Shown here: positions 6,667 through 13,806 of the stretch, piece by piece | How the letters are laid out: each line of letters opens with the position of its first letter | Position numbering within the stretch: position 1 is the first letter of the stretch | From: CAUTNH01 sp963540225 | GTDB taxonomy: Bacteria; Bacillota_I; Bacilli_A; Acholeplasmatales; Acholeplasmataceae | Direction: 5' to 3' | Assembly (NCBI GenBank): GCA_963540225.1 | Contig: CAUTNH010000024.1 | Location: forward strand, 1 to 13,806 | Length of the DNA: 13,806 nt | The notes under the pieces: model-generated | Told to the model about the DNA's origin: nothing | What the model saw: only the letters and a program-made list of their open reading frames with translations | The model's database searches: none | Made by a program: the position numbers and the translations under genes

Positions 6667-7641
6667 ATGCCAAAAATTGATAATACACTAAGAAAAAAAG
6701 AAAGGCTTATATCTCTGTCTTCAAATATTGAACTTGCAAAAGCAATATCTAAAAAAACTAATATTCCACTTGCAGATATTGAACTTGAAAATTTTTCAGA
6801 TGGTGAAATACATTTTAGAGTAAAAGAAAGTGTAAGAGGCTGTTATGTATATTTAATTCAGTCAACATGCTTTCCATCTACAAAACATTATTTAGAGCTA
6901 TTTATCGCCTTAGATGCTTTAAAAAGAGCATCAGTTAGAGAAATTACTGTAATAATGCCATATTATGGTTATTCAAGACAAGATAGAAAGGCTAATTCTC
7001 GTGAACCAATTACTGCTAAACTTATGGCTGATTTATTGCAAACGGCAGGTGCTGATAGAGTAGTTTGTCTTGATTTGCATGCTGCTCAAATTCAAGGTTT
7101 TTTTAATATTCCAATTGATAATTTTTCAGCAATTCCTATTTTATCAGAAGAATTTTCAAAATTAAATACAAATGATGTTGTTGTGGTTTCTCCTGATCAT
7201 GGCGGTGTTGTAAGAGCATTGAATTTTTCAAAATTTATAGGTGTATCGTCTCTTGCTATAATTGATAAAAGAAGACCTAGAGCAAATGTTGCTGAGGTTT
7301 TTAATATTGTTGGTGATGTTAAAGGAAAAATCGCAATAATTGTAGATGATATTATTGATACAGCAGGAACACTAGTTGCGGCCTCAAAAGCACTAGTTGA
7401 AAATGGGGCTACAAAAGTTTATGCTGTTGCAACTCATCCTGTTTTATCAGGAAATGCTTATGAGAAAATTGAAAATTCAAATCTTGAACAAGTAGTAGTA
7501 ACTGATACTATACCATTAAGTAAAAAATCAAATAAGATTCGTCAAATCTCAGTTGCACCACTTTTATCTGAGGCAATTATTAGACTTATAAATCAAGAAT
7601 CTGTAAGTGGTATATTTAAGGCTCCTAATATTAAAGAATGA
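6667..7641 (+). CDS. prs: Ribose-phosphate pyrophosphokinase (PRPP synthase)
   Basis: 324 residues, the usual length for class I enzymes. It transfers pyrophosphate from ATP to ribose 5-phosphate to make PRPP, the cytosolic precursor of purine, pyrimidine, NAD, His and Trp synthesis. Visible motifs: ENFSDGEIHFRVKESVRG near the N-terminus; the ATP-binding PYYGYSRQDRK (98-108); the PRPP synthase signature DLHAAQIQGFF (136-146); SPDHGGV; and the ribose-phosphate loop VDDIIDTAGT (226-235). The start is set by AAGGAG six bases upstream, and the initial MPKIDNTLRKKERLISLSSN is a normal family N-terminus. It is the first gene of the operon, and its TGA stop overlaps the pth start as ATGA. Nothing looks truncated or altered. 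The use of TGA as stop here also shows that this organism does not read TGA as Trp. Confidence 0.98.
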   Translation: MPKIDNTLRKKERLISLSSNIELAKAISKKTNIPLADIELENFSDGEIHFRVKESVRGCYVYLIQSTCFPSTKHYLELFIALDALKRASVREITVIMPYYGYSRQDRKANSREPITAKLMADLLQTAGADRVVCLDLHAAQIQGFFNIPIDNFSAIPILSEEFSKLNTNDVVVVSPDHGGVVRALNFSKFIGVSSLAIIDKRRPRANVAEVFNIVGDVKGKIAIIVDDIIDTAGTLVAASKALVENGATKVYAVATHPVLSGNAYEKIENSNLEQVVVTDTIPLSKKSNKIRQISVAPLLSEAIIRLINQESVSGIFKAPNIKE

Positions 7642-8213
7642 AACTTATTGTAGGCCTTGGTAATATTGGTAAAGATTACCAAAATACTAGACATAATATT
7701 GGTTTTATGGTTTTAGATAATCTTTGCAAAAAATTAGATTTTAATTTTACTTCAAATAATAAGTTTAAATCTGAAATTTTTAAAACTAAAATAAGTGGTA
7801 GTGATGTTATATTTTTAAAACCATCAACTTATATGAACTTATCAGGTGAGGCCATATTAAAAGTTAAAAATTTCTATAATATAGATATTAGTAATATTTT
7901 AGTTATTGTAGATGATATAAATCTTCCTATCGGCTCAATTAGATTAAGACAGAAAGGTTCGGCTGGTGGACATAATGGCTTAAAAAATATTGAAAAAATG
8001 CTAAATACTAGTGATTATAAAAGACTAAGAATAGGTGTATCTAATAAATTTTTAAATGGTATGATGGTTGAATATGTTTTAGGAAAGTTTTCACAAGATG
8101 AATTAAACATATTAAATAATTTATTTCCAGATATAAATAATTTAGTTTTAGATTTTATAAAAGATGAAAATTTTTCTAATATAATGAGTAAATATAACAA
8201 AATAAATGAATAG
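7638..8213 (+). CDS. pth: Peptidyl-tRNA hydrolase
   Basis: 191 residues, full length. It cleaves the ester bond of peptidyl-tRNAs that drop off the ribosome and so recycles tRNA. Family landmarks: GLGNIGKDYQNTRHNIGF with catalytic His19; KPSTYMNLSG with Asn67; VIVDDINLPIGSIRLR with Asp92; and GSAGGHNGLKNI with His112 and Asn113. These match the E. coli residues H20, N68, D93, H113 and N114. The ATG lies inside the end of prs (ATGA overlap), with only a weak AAAGA before it, so translation is probably coupled to prs. The 3' end overlaps mfd by eight bases. In Bacillus the same order prs-(ctc)-pth-(fin)-mfd exists; here the two intervening genes are absent. Confidence 0.98.
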   Translation: MKLIVGLGNIGKDYQNTRHNIGFMVLDNLCKKLDFNFTSNNKFKSEIFKTKISGSDVIFLKPSTYMNLSGEAILKVKNFYNIDISNILVIVDDINLPIGSIRLRQKGSAGGHNGLKNIEKMLNTSDYKRLRIGVSNKFLNGMMVEYVLGKFSQDELNILNNLFPDINNLVLDFIKDENFSNIMSKYNKINE

Positions 8214-11200
8214 TCTATTAAATAAACTAGTTTTAGATTTTTCAAAAAGTGATAAATTAAAATACTTTGATTTTGATGAAAGTATTTTCTTTATATTAAA
8301 TAGTTTTTTTGAAAACAAAAAAACTATTTTTTTAACATTACCTAAAATTCAAGATGCGTCAAAGTATTTTTTAAAACTTTCTGAAATAATTCCTGATAAT
8401 ATTTTATTTTATCCACTTGATTCATATCTTACAATTTTTACATCTCTTGCAAGTGGAGATTTTTTATATGAAAGATTAAACACAGTAGAAAAACTTTTGA
8501 AAAATGATAAAAATTATATCGTAGTTACAACTTATGATTCTTTATTAAAATATCAAATGCCGTTTGATATTTTTAAAAGTAGCATTATAAATTTTAAAAA
8601 AGGAAATCTATATCAAAGAGATGATATAAAAAATAAATTAACTAATATGGGATATAAATTTAGCTATATTGTAAACTCACCTGGTGAGTTTAGTTTTAGG
8701 GGAGAGATCCTAGATATATATCCACTTAATTTTAAAAATCCAGTTAGGATTAATTTTTTTGATAATCTAGTAGAAGATATTAAAGAATTTGATTTAAACA
8801 CTCAAATCTCAAACGAAAAAGTAGATAATATATTTATTTTTCCAACAAACGAGCTTATTTATGATGATAGTTTAAAATTAGAGTTTATCAAAAAAATTAG
8901 AGAGTATTTTTCAAATTTTAAACTAAGCCAAAAAGAAGAAGAAAAATTAGAGGAAGACTATAAAAAAATCCAATATCACAAACACCTAGAATCACTTTTA
9001 ATATACTATAAAATAATTTTTGAAAAGCCACAAACATTATTAGATATTATCAAAAGTAAATTAGTTTATAAAATAAATTTAGATAATCTTTTTATAGATT
9101 TAGAAGAAAAGTCTTGCAGAGATTTTTTAAAGGCTGACTTAGATGGAAAAAACCTAACAAGCCTAAGCATAAAAAAAGATTTCATAGATATAAAAGATGA
9201 AATAATTAGTTTAAATTTAGCAAAAAACAAAAAAGAATTAAATATATCATTAGATGATTTTTTAACTAATTTAAAGACTAAATGGATTAAATATAATATA
9301 TTTATTGACTATGAAAAAGAACTAGATAAAGAAAATTTTATAACTGGCCTAAAAAAATTTAAACTAGGCGATAGTCTAGATAAAAAAATATATTTTTTAA
9401 ATAATAACTATAATATAAATTTTGTAGATGATAGTAATAAAATTGTTTATCTAAGTTTAAATAAATTATTAAATAAAGATAAAAAAACAAGTTATAAATA
9501 TAGAAGTATTGTTAATCAAACAACTAAAATATATAAACCTGATGAGATAAAAAAAGGAGATTATGTTGTTCATTATGAACAAGGTATTGGAAGATATATT
9601 GGCTTAAAAACACTAAATACAACAGGTGTTGAAAGAGACTATCTTTTAATAAAATATGCAAACGATGAAAACTTATATGTTCCAATTGAGCAGATTGATT
9701 TTTTACTAAAATACCACAAAGATCCAAGTCAAAATATAAGATTATCTAGTCTTGGAAGTTCTACTTTTAAAAATCTTAAATTAAAAACTAAAAAGAAAAT
9801 TAAAGACTACTACGATTATTTATTATCGGTTTATAATATTAGAAATAAGACAAGCGGATATTCTTTTTATGAAAATACTGAACTTGAAAATGAGTTAAAA
9901 GACGATTTTAAATTTGAAGAAACCAAAGATCAAAAAAAAGCAATAGATGATGTATTAAATGACATGAAAAAACAAACACCAATGGAAAGACTAATATGTG
10001 GTGATGTTGGCTTTGGAAAAACAGAGGTTGCAATAAGAGCAAGTTTTCGTTGTTGCTTAAATTCAAAGCAGGTTGCCATAATTTCTCCAACCACAATACT
10101 TGCTAAACAGCACTATGAAACCTTTAAAAAAAGACTTGAAAAATTTGGTGTTAGAGTAGAACTTTTAACAAGATTTACTAAAACAGCACAAAAAAATAAA
10201 ATATTAAATGATCTAAAAACTGGACTTGTTGATATTTTAATAGGAAGTCATAAAATACTTGGTAAAAATGTCTTATTTAAAAATTTAGGACTTCTAGTAG
10301 TAGATGAAGAACAAAAATTCGGAGTTATAGCAAAAGAAAAAATAAAAGAAAAAAATCCAAATATTGATTGCTTATATCTTTCTGCAACCCCAATACCAAG
10401 AACTTTAAAAATGGGATTAAGTAAACTTAAAGATTTTAGTATAATTCAAACGCCACCTAAAAATCGTTTTCCTATTCAAACATATTTATTAAAATATAAT
10501 ATATTAGTAGTAAAAGATGCAATAGTAAAAGAGCTTGCAAGAGGTGGTCAAATATTTTATCTAGTATCAAAAATTGCTGATATTGAAAAGATAAAAAAAG
10601 AACTTGAAAAAATTCCTGATGTTAAAATTTCAATACTACATGGAAGATTAGAAAAAGATGAAATTTATAATGTTTTAGATGATTTTATAAGTGGGAAATC
10701 AAATTTACTTTTAACAACAACAATAATTGAAAATGGAATAGATATCCCCAATGCTAATACTTTAATAGTACACGATTCTAATAATTTTGGCTTGTCACAG
10801 CTTTATCAAATAAAAGGTAGAATTGGTAGAAGTGATAAAATAGGCTATGCTTATTTTTTGGCAGATGATTTTTTAAAAATATCTCCAGATGCTAAAAAAA
10901 GACTAGATGCCATAAAAGAATATAATATGCTAGGATCTGGCTATGAAATTGCAATGCAAGATCTTTTGATTAGAGGATCAGGTGATTTACTCGGAAGCAA
11001 TCAATCAGGATTTATAGAAAGCGTTGGACTTATGATGTATTTAAGATTAGTCGATGAAGAAGTTAATAACTTACCTGAACCTGTGAAAGTTGATAATAAA
11101 TTTTATTCTACCCATATAAAAGAAGAATATATTGAAAATGAAGATATAAGAATTGAAATACATAAAAAAATAAAAGATATTATCTCATATTCAGATATAA

Positions 11201-11529
11201 TAAACTTGGAAAATGAACTAGTAGATAGATTTGGTAAAATGCATTATACATTAAAGTTATATATGCAAGAAACACTCTATAAGAAAAATTGCGAAATTTT
11301 AAAAATTATAAAAACTGAACCAAGTAAAAACAGTTTAAAATTAACAATAAGCCTGGATAATAATCAAATTTTTATATTTGATAAATTTATAGATATCTTA
11401 AATATGAAAAAAATTATGTTTAGTATTAAAATTTATGAGAATAATCTTATTATAAATTTAAACTTAGAAAATGATTTAAGAAATTGGCTTTATGTAATAA
11501 ATGAGATAATAATGGATTATCTAAATTAA
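8206..11529 (+). CDS. mfd: Transcription-repair coupling factor Mfd
   Basis: 1107 residues, slightly shorter than the 1148-1177 of E. coli and Bacillus. Mfd pushes stalled RNA polymerase off damaged DNA and recruits UvrA for nucleotide excision repair. Domains in order: a UvrB-like N-terminal module (about 1-340) with SPGEFSFRGEILDIYPL; the RNA-polymerase-interacting domain (about 448-515) with GDYVVHYEQGIGRYIGL; an SF2 translocase with Walker A GDVGFGKTE (599-607), motif II DEEQ (700-703), motif III SATPIPRTL, TTTIIENGIDIP (about 837-848) and motif VI QIKGRIGRS (868-876); and the TRG motif RGSGDLLGSNQSG (923-935). A C-terminal regulatory domain occupies about 1000-1107. Usual DEEQRFGV is DEEQKFGV and usual QLRGRVGRS is QIKGRIGRS, both conservative. 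The start overlaps the pth stop (ATGAATAG), with only a poor ribosome site, suggesting coupled translation. Confidence 0.98.
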   Translation: MNSLLNKLVLDFSKSDKLKYFDFDESIFFILNSFFENKKTIFLTLPKIQDASKYFLKLSEIIPDNILFYPLDSYLTIFTSLASGDFLYERLNTVEKLLKNDKNYIVVTTYDSLLKYQMPFDIFKSSIINFKKGNLYQRDDIKNKLTNMGYKFSYIVNSPGEFSFRGEILDIYPLNFKNPVRINFFDNLVEDIKEFDLNTQISNEKVDNIFIFPTNELIYDDSLKLEFIKKIREYFSNFKLSQKEEEKLEEDYKKIQYHKHLESLLIYYKIIFEKPQTLLDIIKSKLVYKINLDNLFIDLEEKSCRDFLKADLDGKNLTSLSIKKDFIDIKDEIISLNLAKNKKELNISLDDFLTNLKTKWIKYNIFIDYEKELDKENFITGLKKFKLGDSLDKKIYFLNNNYNINFVDDSNKIVYLSLNKLLNKDKKTSYKYRSIVNQTTKIYKPDEIKKGDYVVHYEQGIGRYIGLKTLNTTGVERDYLLIKYANDENLYVPIEQIDFLLKYHKDPSQNIRLSSLGSSTFKNLKLKTKKKIKDYYDYLLSVYNIRNKTSGYSFYENTELENELKDDFKFEETKDQKKAIDDVLNDMKKQTPMERLICGDVGFGKTEVAIRASFRCCLNSKQVAIISPTTILAKQHYETFKKRLEKFGVRVELLTRFTKTAQKNKILNDLKTGLVDILIGSHKILGKNVLFKNLGLLVVDEEQKFGVIAKEKIKEKNPNIDCLYLSATPIPRTLKMGLSKLKDFSIIQTPPKNRFPIQTYLLKYNILVVKDAIVKELARGGQIFYLVSKIADIEKIKKELEKIPDVKISILHGRLEKDEIYNVLDDFISGKSNLLLTTTIIENGIDIPNANTLIVHDSNNFGLSQLYQIKGRIGRSDKIGYAYFLADDFLKISPDAKKRLDAIKEYNMLGSGYEIAMQDLLIRGSGDLLGSNQSGFIESVGLMMYLRLVDEEVNNLPEPVKVDNKFYSTHIKEEYIENEDIRIEIHKKIKDIISYSDIINLENELVDRFGKMHYTLKLYMQETLYKKNCEILKIIKTEPSKNSLKLTISLDNNQIFIFDKFIDILNMKKIMFSIKIYENNLIINLNLENDLRNWLYVINEIIMDYLN

Positions 11530-11538
11530 GGAGGGTAT

Positions 11539-12483
11539 ATGAAATATTATAAAAAACATAAAATGCTTGAAGAAGGATATCTTAGTGTCGATGATGTAAA
11601 TAAAATTTATTATGGTGTTTATGGAAATGAAGAAGGAATTCCTGTTATGTTCGTTCACGGTGGACCAGGTGGTGGAACAGGTCCTAGATCACTTTATTTT
11701 TTAAATCCTAAAAAATATAAAATAATTTTATTTGATCAAAGAGGTTGTGGTAAGTCTCAACCATTTTTATCAAACTATAATAATGATATTTTTAACCTTG
11801 TATCTGATATGGAAGAATTAAGAATAAAATTAAATATTGATAAACTGGTTTTATTTGGTGGTTCATTTGGTTCTACTTTATCACTTGCTTATGCTATAAA
11901 ATATCCTAATAATGTTTCAGCGATGATACTAAGAGGTATATTTTTAGGAAGAGATGAAGATGTTTCATGGCTTTATAAAGATGGGGCAATTCAGTTTTTC
12001 CCAGATGAGTTTGAAAAATATTTATCTATTTTACCTGATTGCGATAGATCTGATCCTATTAGTGGCTATTATAAGTTGTTTAATAATAAAGATATAAGTG
12101 AGAAAGTAAGAAATGAAGCCTACCAGAGATTTGCTAATTTAGAAGGCGCAATTGTTAAGTTAAAAACACCCGATTTAAAAATAGTAGAAAATCCTAAAAA
12201 AGAAATAATTCAAATTGCTTATTTAGAAAATTACTTTTTCTATAATAAAACTTTTAAAGATGACGATAATTATATCTTAAATAATATTGATAAAATAAAG
12301 CATATAAAAACTATTATAATTCACGGAAGATATGATATGGTATGTAGACCAATTCAGGCATATTTATTAAACAAGGCTCTTCCAAACTCTAAGCTTCATT
12401 TTGTAAATTTAGCAGGACATTCATCAAGCGATAAGGAAATGTTTGAACTACTAATGAAGGTAATGAATGAATTTAAAATATAA
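11539..12483 (+). CDS. pip: Proline iminopeptidase (alpha/beta hydrolase, family S33)
   Basis: 314 residues, the standard length. It removes N-terminal proline from peptides, helping peptide use in the cytosol. Motifs: HGGPGGGTGPRSL (oxyanion loop), DQRGCGKSQP, nucleophile Ser109 in GGSFGST, Asp266 in HGRYDMVCRP and His294 in AGHSSS, a complete catalytic triad. The common GGSWGST has Phe in place of Trp here. There is no signal peptide, so it should be cytosolic. AAGGAGG (11528-11534), which overlaps the mfd stop, gives a strong ribosome binding site four bases before the ATG. It follows mfd by nine bases and closes the operon; this is not a neighbour of mfd in Bacillus. The S33 family also contains related aminopeptidases, so the exact substrate preference is inferred. 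Confidence 0.92.
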   Translation: MKYYKKHKMLEEGYLSVDDVNKIYYGVYGNEEGIPVMFVHGGPGGGTGPRSLYFLNPKKYKIILFDQRGCGKSQPFLSNYNNDIFNLVSDMEELRIKLNIDKLVLFGGSFGSTLSLAYAIKYPNNVSAMILRGIFLGRDEDVSWLYKDGAIQFFPDEFEKYLSILPDCDRSDPISGYYKLFNNKDISEKVRNEAYQRFANLEGAIVKLKTPDLKIVENPKKEIIQIAYLENYFFYNKTFKDDDNYILNNIDKIKHIKTIIIHGRYDMVCRPIQAYLLNKALPNSKLHFVNLAGHSSSDKEMFELLMKVMNEFKI

Positions 12484-12515
12484 AAAGGCGCAAAAGCGCC
12501 TTTTATTTTATTTTT
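12483..12515. terminator. Bidirectional terminator between pip and rsmH
   Basis: A GC-rich stem AAAGGCGC / GCGCCTTT (12484-12491 and 12496-12503) with an AAAA loop is followed on the plus strand by TATTTTATTTTTTT and on the minus strand by TTTATATTTTA. It serves pip from the left and rsmH from the right. The right arm reaches the rsmH stop codon (12503-12505), so the two convergent genes are separated only by the hairpin. Confidence 0.9.
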
Positions 12516-13399
12516 TTAACTGCTCTTAAAATAGCAGATTTTGCTCTTTTATTATTTTTAATCTCATCTAATGTTGGTTTTATTGCTTTTTTTGTAAGGA
12601 GAATAAAGTCTTTAGCTTTTTCTATATTTATAGGACTTAATTTATCAATTTTAATTTTTGTAAGCTCATTAAATTTATTTTTTACTAATCTATCTTCTAA
12701 CGAGTGAAAACTAATAGCAACAACTATACCATCAATATTTAAACAATCTGGTATTTTATTAAGCATTTCACTAAGTGATTCTAATTCATCATTTACGAAA
12801 ATTCTAAGTGCTTGAAAAACTTTTTTTGCGCTATGTCCTTTACCTACTTTATATTTGTCGCATATTCTAATAATATCATCGGATGTTTTAATTGGTCTTT
12901 CTTTAATAATATCATTTGCTATTTTTCTTGAGTTTTTTTCTTCACCATATTTAAAAAATATATTAGATAGCATTTCTTTATCAAAATTATTTAATAAATC
13001 AAGCGCACTAAGATTATTTTTTTTAGACATTCTCATATCTAAGTTATTTTTAAAAAGATATGAAAATCCTCTTTCTGGATTATCAATCTGATCTGATGAG
13101 AGTCCAAGATCAAAAATAATTCCATCTACTTTTTTAATATTTAGTTTATCTAAATAAATATCAAAGTTTCTAAAATTATCACATACGATATGAACATTTT
13201 TAAAATCTTTAAATTTTTCTATTAAATTATTATAGGCAAACTCATCTTGGTCAAAAATAATAAGCCTACCTAGTCTACTAAGATTATTTAATATCTCGCT
13301 AGAATGTCCGCCACGACCTCCTGTAAGATCTAAATAGATTCCATCTTTTTTAATATTTAGCAATTTTATTGCTTCATCTTTTAAAACACTTATATGCAT
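12503..13399 (-). CDS. rsmH: 16S rRNA (cytosine1402-N4)-methyltransferase
   Basis: 298 residues, near the usual 310. It methylates N4 of C1402 in the 16S rRNA decoding centre using S-adenosylmethionine. Motifs: HISVLKDEA (2-10); SAM motif DLTGGRGGHS (24-33); acidic FDQDEF (49-54); DLGLSSDQIDNPERGFS (97-113); HSAKKVFQALRIFVNDEL (189-206); SFHSLEDR (230-237); and NKRAKSAILRA (283-293). All are family signatures, and the ends are complete. The ATG shares a base with the stop of the upstream rhodanese gene (TAATG) and has no Shine-Dalgarno of its own, so translation by re-initiation is likely. In most Bacillota rsmH (mraW) lies between mraZ and ftsL in the cell-wall cluster. Here it is the last gene before a terminator, with neither ftsL nor a penicillin-binding protein after it. 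Confidence 0.98.
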   Translation of the reverse strand: MHISVLKDEAIKLLNIKKDGIYLDLTGGRGGHSSEILNNLSRLGRLIIFDQDEFAYNNLIEKFKDFKNVHIVCDNFRNFDIYLDKLNIKKVDGIIFDLGLSSDQIDNPERGFSYLFKNNLDMRMSKKNNLSALDLLNNFDKEMLSNIFFKYGEEKNSRKIANDIIKERPIKTSDDIIRICDKYKVGKGHSAKKVFQALRIFVNDELESLSEMLNKIPDCLNIDGIVVAISFHSLEDRLVKNKFNELTKIKIDKLSPINIEKAKDFILLTKKAIKPTLDEIKNNKRAKSAILRAVKKIK

Positions 13400-13791
13400 T
13401 ATTTATAATTTTTAAACGCTCCAAAATCAAATATATTTATGTAGTTTAATTTTTCAAGTAGCTTCCAGGCTTTGTTTGAGCGATTTCCACTTCTACAATA
13501 GACAACAATTATTGTAGATTTATTAGGATATCTTTCTTTAATTTCATTTTCAAAATATTCTTCACCTTTTTCAATATCGATATTTTCAGCACCAAGTATA
13601 TGGTCTGAGAAGAATTCATCTTGAGTTCTTACATCAATTATCTTAACATTTTGATTTCCGTTTTTTTCTTGTAAAAATCTAAGTTCTTCAAGATTTATTT
13701 TTCCAGGTGATACTCTTGTAACTTTTTTATTGCACGCAAATGGTGAAATTAACAAAAACAAAAATAATAAGCTATATAATACTTTTTTCAT
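13399..13791 (-). CDS. Rhodanese-domain lipoprotein
   Basis: 130 residues. The N-terminus has KK, a hydrophobic segment (4-18) and Cys20 in SPFAC. The lipobox is imperfect (Pro-Phe-Ala before Cys), so lipid attachment is likely but not certain. The rest is a single rhodanese domain: VKIIDVRTQDEF (49-60), HILGAENIDI (64-73) and the active-site loop CRSGNRS (Cys99-Ser105), ending in NIFDFGAFKNYK. Such domains carry persulfide sulfur or act in thiol chemistry; the substrate here is unknown. The export signal puts it on the outer face of the membrane. A strong AAGGGGGA (13795-13802) precedes the ATG. Its promoter lies outside the window, and it is co-transcribed with rsmH through a one-base overlap. 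No functional link between the two genes is known to me. Confidence 0.88.
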   Translation of the reverse strand: MKKVLYSLLFLFLLISPFACNKKVTRVSPGKINLEELRFLQEKNGNQNVKIIDVRTQDEFFSDHILGAENIDIEKGEEYFENEIKERYPNKSTIIVVYCRSGNRSNKAWKLLEKLNYINIFDFGAFKNYK

Positions 13792-13806
13792 AAATCCCCC
13801 TTATTT

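Noticed and set aside
6667..13399. Possible recoding of TGA as Trp, as in Mycoplasma
   Set aside because: prs ends correctly at TGA inside the ATGA overlap with pth, and conserved Trp positions are TGG, so the standard code applies.

Overview
The window comes from a very AT-rich genome (by eye roughly a quarter G+C) of a low-GC Gram-positive bacterium. It is probably from the Bacillota/Mycoplasmatota side, such as an Acholeplasma-like or uncultured Bacilli lineage. Three things point there: the gene order prs-pth-mfd and the pair yceD-rpmF, both typical of Bacillota; strong AGGAGG-type ribosome binding sites before several genes; and TTGACA/TATAAT promoters. TGA is used as a stop (prs ends in TGA) and Trp is TGG, so this is the standard bacterial code and not the Mycoplasma/Spiroplasma code. 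The exact lineage cannot be fixed from this sequence.

Layout, left to right. Bases 1-144 are the 3' end of an unidentified plus-strand gene. Bases 257-5338 encode a giant protein of 1693 residues with an N-terminal signal/anchor and at least six, probably seven, degenerate beta-rich repeats about 190 residues apart. It ends at a clear hairpin terminator. The next 390 bases hold no convincing gene, but they are rich in structure: a perfect 28-bp palindrome, a hairpin with a T-run on the plus strand, a degenerate direct repeat and the rpmF terminator. A small RNA is possible there. Bases 5732-6528 (minus strand) are the yceD-rpmF operon; its L32 protein carries an unusual 80-residue Lys/Thr/Ser/Glu-rich tail.

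A 138-base divergent promoter region follows, in which two nearly identical consensus promoters face away from each other. The right-hand one drives prs-pth-mfd-pip (6667-12483), a tightly packed operon with two overlapping gene junctions. It covers PRPP synthesis, peptidyl-tRNA recycling, transcription-coupled repair and a proline iminopeptidase. The operon ends at a bidirectional terminator shared with the convergent minus-strand pair: a rhodanese-domain lipoprotein gene (13399-13791) followed by rsmH (12503-13399), joined by a TAATG overlap.

Most of the window is housekeeping. The non-routine parts are the giant repeat protein, the tailed L32, the structured intergenic region at 5339-5731, the mirrored promoter pair and the rhodanese lipoprotein placed upstream of rsmH. 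No tRNA, rRNA, CRISPR array, prophage gene or complete insertion sequence was seen.
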